Shown here: positions 12,678-15,622 of the stretch, piece after piece | Layout: every line of letters starts with the position of its first letter | Numbering within the stretch: position 1 is the stretch's first letter | Source: UBA3263 sp964508865 | Lineage (GTDB): Bacteria; Bacteroidota; Bacteroidia; Bacteroidales; Muribaculaceae | DNA length: 15,622 nucleotides | Assembly (NCBI GenBank): GCA_964508865.1 | Contig: CAZDVP010000032.1 | Span: 1-15,622, forward strand | Direction: 5' to 3' | Made by a program: the position numbers and the translations under genes | Notes under the pieces: generated by a model | The model's database searches: none | Seen by the model: only the letters and a program-made list of their open reading frames with translations | What the model was told of the DNA's origin: nothing

Positions 12678-14666
12678 ACTCCGGACTGCCGAAATATGTT
12701 GCCGCCGAAACGCGGTTCTCGCCCTCCAGAGTCTGGTAGGTCTGAATAATGGCGCGCAGCAGCGAATCCATTGGCGCCTGCAGCGGCTGGCCGGTGTTGA
12801 GCAGATTTGTTTGCAGCAGCGGGTCGGCCTTGAGGTCATAGAGCCCGCGGGTTTGCCAGTCGTCGGTGTTGAGCTGAATAACCATGTTGCCCATCATCAG
12901 CTCCGGAACGTTAGTCCAGCCATTGCCCACGGCTCGCGGCTTTGGTCGAAGGCGTTGCGTCCGAAGGCAAAGAAAGGCTTGTCGTGGCCCATCAGGGCGA
13001 GCAGCGTCGGCATCACGTCGATTTGCTGCATCATTCCGGGGCGGACGCCCGGCTCGACATCCCGGCCCGACGGATCGAAAATTATTATCGGAATGCGGGC
13101 CTGACCGACCGGAGTGTTATATTGAGCGTGCTCGGTGGGGTGGAGGAACGCGTGGTCGGCCGACAGGACGAAGACTGTGTTGTTATACCATGGCTGGCGC
13201 GATGCTTCGTCGAAGAAGCGTCCCAGCGCCATGTCGGCGTAGCGAATAGTGGGGTAGACCTCCAGGCCCGGCTCGGGCGGAAACCGGTCTTTATAGCGCT
13301 CGGGAACCACGAACGGATGATGTGACGACAAGGTGAACACTCCCGCCATAAAAGGCTGGCTGAAAGTCGACAGCGTGTGGCAGAAATATTGCAGGAACTC
13401 TTCGTCCCAGATGCCCCATGAGCCGTCGAAATCGTTCATGCCGCCGGTTGCCGGGTCGGCGCAATATTCAGTCAGTCCGAAGTAGCGCTTGAATCCGCAG
13501 TGGCGCGCAAAACCCTGCAGGCCGAGCGATTCATTGTCGGCGCCGTGGAAAAACGCGGTTTCGTAGCCCTTTTGGTTGAGGATTGCCGGCAGGCCTTCGA
13601 TGCGGTTTTGGCCGTGGAGGCTAACAACGAAGGAACCATCCATGCGCGGAGTGGAGGCGAACACCGAAGGCATGGCGTCGATCGAGAAGCCGGAGTTGCT
13701 GAAAGTCGATTCGAAGCGGCACGACTTGGCTATGATTGAGTCGAGATTGGGCGTGTAGCCCTTATATTTTCCGCCGTCGATGTCGGGGTTGAGTAACCCT
13801 GAAAATTCCTGCGAGAAGCTTTCGAGAAGAATAATGACGATGTTCTTGCCGTTGAGCGGACCGGGCGTTGCCGAGCCGGCGTGGAGCGGCGAATAAACGG
13901 CGAGCATTTCGCTCTCCGAATCGTAGAAGGCCGGCATTTTCGGGGCCTGGTGGCCTAAGGTGCGGATAATTGAAAAGGGAGTGTTGAGAACCACTGCCGC
14001 ATCGGCCGGCGCTACGGCATAGCGCTGCGCAAAGTTGACCGACATGGGCCGCTGGAAGCGCGACGGCCAGGAGCCGCGCACACCCGAAATGAAAAAGAAT
14101 ACACTCAGGCCCAGGCAGATGCTCATTGTTGAATAATAGCGCCTGGCCGGAGCTTTGGCCAGCTGCGGAACCACCGGCTGCAAATAGAAGCGCCAGAGGC
14201 ACCAGACCATGGCGGCAAACAGCAGAACCAGATACCAATGACTGATAACCTCAACGCCGACAATGCCGGCAAGGTTATTTTCGCCGCCGAACTCGCGGAA
14301 AATCGACGCGTTGGTGCGCGCCTGGCGGAAGGGGAAGAACACCGTGTCACACAGGTTGGCCAGCAGCAGAATTGAGTTCAGAACAACGTAGGTTATGCGC
14401 TGGACCCTGAACCAGCCGCCGCGCTCCTTGAGCCGCAGCGGAAACAGAACCATCAGCAGCCACAGGGCGTTGCCATACATTATCGCTGCCACATCGAAGC
14501 GCAGGCCGCCAACAAACATCAGCCACAGGGCGCGGCCGGAATGGGTGAATTGCGCGGAGTTTTCGAGGAAGAACACCGCCCGGGTCAGCATCATCAGCGC
14601 CGCAATGAGCAGCAGATCGGCCAGGCAGCGGAGCAGCAGGCTATTAGAAATCTTCAAGTTCTTCAT
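12670..14666 (-). pseudogene. LTA-synthase-like membrane sulfatase, frameshifted near its 3' end
   Basis: About five N-terminal membrane helices (between residues ~8 and ~200) precede an extracytoplasmic alkaline-phosphatase-superfamily sulfatase domain. Counted from ATG 14666: metal-binding LESFSQEFSG at 281-290, the nucleophile region SGFSIDAMPS at 325-334, GIWDEEF at 418-424 and the metal motif SADH at 502-505. LtaS-type enzymes transfer phosphoglycerol or phosphoethanolamine; the substrate in Bacteroidota is not settled. The main frame reads to ...DQSREPWA and then meets TGA at 12897-12899. The expected C-terminus (GNGWTNVPELMMGN to the TAG-side end near 12670, with GLYDLKADPLLQTN) continues in another frame. 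The break is near 12920-12930 and is repaired by one added base, giving about 665 residues. It may be a real mutation or a sequence error. The start overlaps the hslR 3' end by 23 bases; a frame extension to 14813 is ignored. Confidence 0.82.
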
Positions 14667-15090
14667 CTTCTTCGTCGTCGTCGATGTCGTCGTCGAAATC
14701 GAAACCGTCGTCGGCCCAGAGGTCGGAGGTGAATGAGGCCAGGTCGCGGCCCTCGCGTTTGGTAGGGCGGCCGAGGCCTTTGCGGCGGTCAATGAAGCCG
14801 CTGATGCGCACAACGTCGAGCAAATCCAGTTCGCTCTGCGGGGTGATGTTTTCCATATAGTCGGGAACGAGCTTGGCTCCCAGGCGGTTTTGGGTGCATT
14901 GCAAAACGCGGAATGAGTAGGTCACGGGCGGTTTGCGCACTTTAACCACGTCGCCCGGCTTGACCGTGCGCGAGGGCTTGACCAAAACGTCGTTGATCAT
15001 AACGCGGCCTTTCTTAACGGCATCGGTTGCGATGGTGCGCGTTTTGAAAATGCGCACTGCCCAGAGCCATTTGTCGATGCGTGCTTCCAT
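14644..15090 (-). CDS. hslR: S4-domain RNA-binding protein, Hsp15 family, with acidic tail
   Basis: A 148-residue cytoplasmic protein. Residues 1-60 are an S4 RNA-binding domain (MEARIDKWLWAVRIFKTRT, then AVKKGRVMINDVLVKPSRTVKPGDVVKV). Hsp15 binds 50S subunits that carry stalled peptidyl-tRNA and helps recycle them. A GFIDRRKGLGRPTKREGRD segment near 103-121 is shared with bacterial Hsp15. The last ~25 residues are very acidic (DFDDDIDDDEEDEELEDF), which looks like a lineage-specific addition. ATG 15090 is chosen because it begins the S4 domain; the extra 20 residues upstream would overlap pth. The start is 10 bases after the pth stop, and both genes rescue stalled peptidyl-tRNA, so an operon makes sense. 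The 3' end overlaps the sulfatase start. Confidence 0.9.
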   Translation of the reverse strand: MEARIDKWLWAVRIFKTRTIATDAVKKGRVMINDVLVKPSRTVKPGDVVKVRKPPVTYSFRVLQCTQNRLGAKLVPDYMENITPQSELDLLDVVRISGFIDRRKGLGRPTKREGRDLASFTSDLWADDGFDFDDDIDDDEEDEELEDF

Positions 15091-15100
15091 TTGTTGGCTT

Positions 15101-15622
15101 TTACTTGTTGTTGAACTGACACATGGCGGTTTGAATGCCGGCGAGCACAAAAGTTTTTATGGCGTCGATGGCAACTTCGATCCGCGGCTCCAGAGCCTTG
15201 AGGTCGTCGGCCGAGAATTTGCTCAAAACGAAGTCAATCTGGTGGCCGCGCGCAAAATCATTGCCTATGCCGAAACGCAGGCGCGGATAGGCCTGGGTGC
15301 CGAGCATGGCGGCAATGTTTTTCAGGCCGTTATGGCCTGCGTCGGAGCCTGAGCCCTTAATGCGGATTGCGCCGAAGGGGAGAGCCAGGTCGTCGACGAG
15401 AATCAGAATGTGGTCAACGGGGATTTTTTCTTTCTGAGCCCAGTAGCGCACCGCTTCGCCGGAGAGGTTCATGTAGGTCGACGGTTTGAGCAGAACGAGC
15501 TGCTTGTTTTTGATGCGTGCGTAGGCTACGTCGCCGTAGCGCTGGGTGGAGAAAGAGATATTGGACCCCATAGCCATGGCGTCCAATATCATAAATCCTA
15601 TGTTGTGGCGGGTCTGGTGATA
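15101..15622 (-). CDS. pth: Peptidyl-tRNA hydrolase, 5' end beyond window
   Basis: The frame is open to the window edge, so the start (about 15-20 residues) is missing; about 173 residues are visible. Pth cleaves the ester bond of peptidyl-tRNA released from ribosomes and recycles the tRNA. Visible: YHQTRHNIGF at the edge with the catalytic His, KPSTYMNLSGEAV with the substrate-binding Asn, ILVDDLALPFGAIRIK with the conserved Asp, GSGSDAGHNGLKNI with the second Asn, and YPRLRFGIG. The ATG at 15592 is internal, because the catalytic His lies upstream of it in the same frame. It heads the leftward run pth, hslR, sulfatase; its promoter lies outside the window. Confidence 0.95.
   Translation of the reverse strand, partial: YHQTRHNIGFMILDAMAMGSNISFSTQRYGDVAYARIKNKQLVLLKPSTYMNLSGEAVRYWAQKEKIPVDHILILVDDLALPFGAIRIKGSGSDAGHNGLKNIAAMLGTQAYPRLRFGIGNDFARGHQIDFVLSKFSADDLKALEPRIEVAIDAIKTFVLAGIQTAMCQFNNK

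Noticed and set aside
12897..12930. Programmed ribosomal frameshift in the sulfatase
   Set aside because: The join region (TGGGCAATGGC on the minus strand) has no slippery heptamer and I see no clear stimulatory hairpin just downstream.
14667..14813. Extended N-terminus of the sulfatase from 14813
   Set aside because: The 49 extra residues are Ser/Thr/Ala-rich shadow of the hslR coding frame; the membrane protein starts naturally at MKNLKIS.
15091..15150. Extended N-terminus of the Hsp15-like protein from 15150
   Set aside because: It overlaps the end of pth and adds residues outside the S4 domain; MEARIDKWLW is the normal family start.

Overview
The window looks like a chromosomal segment from a member of the Bacteroidales. 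Three things point there: promoter elements of the TAnnTTTG type (four near-identical TAACTTTG boxes), Bacteroidota-style gene forms (TonB with a PGG...YP C-terminal domain, Mdh of the LDH-like type, an LTA-synthase-like sulfatase), and starts without strong Shine-Dalgarno sequences. Most of it is rather GC-rich housekeeping DNA. The family cannot be fixed from this alone; a gut Muribaculaceae- or Rikenellaceae-like genome would fit.

Layout. 1-530 (+): 3' part of a TonB-family energy transducer, closed by a terminator hairpin. 646-1866 (+): SO_0444-type metal efflux permease with a C-terminal heavy-metal-associated (HMA) domain. It ends 4 bp inside a convergent gene. 1863-5892 (-) is one apparent transcription unit read leftwards: tRNA-Arg(TCT), a GHKL ATP-binding protein, a DUF4325 STAS-like protein, lon protease, and a VanZ-like membrane protein. 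The last three protein genes are joined by ATGA stop/start overlaps. The ATPase/STAS-like pair is clearly AT-richer than its neighbours and sits directly behind the tRNA gene. 5915-5948: a perfect 12-bp inverted repeat carrying two outward-facing promoter boxes, one for tRNA-Arg and one for purB.

5988-9648 (+): purB and the bifunctional-type malic enzyme maeB. Next come a perfect 14-bp hairpin and a 46-residue unrecognised small gene (9723-9863). ribE (-) is convergent with that small gene and divergent from mdh (+, 10645-11580). mdh ends at a strong terminator, and mltG (+) starts 4 bases after its U-tract. The right end reads leftwards as pth (cut by the window edge), hslR with an acidic tail, and a five-helix LTA-synthase-like sulfatase whose last ~84 codons are displaced by a one-base frameshift.

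The functional themes are the malate node (PurB releases fumarate; MaeB and Mdh use malate), cell-envelope functions (TonB, MltG, sulfatase) and protein/translation quality control (Lon, Pth, Hsp15). The least explained part is the ATPase + STAS-like pair coupled to lon. By its domains it resembles a partner-switching (anti-sigma/anti-anti-sigma-like) module translated together with a protease.
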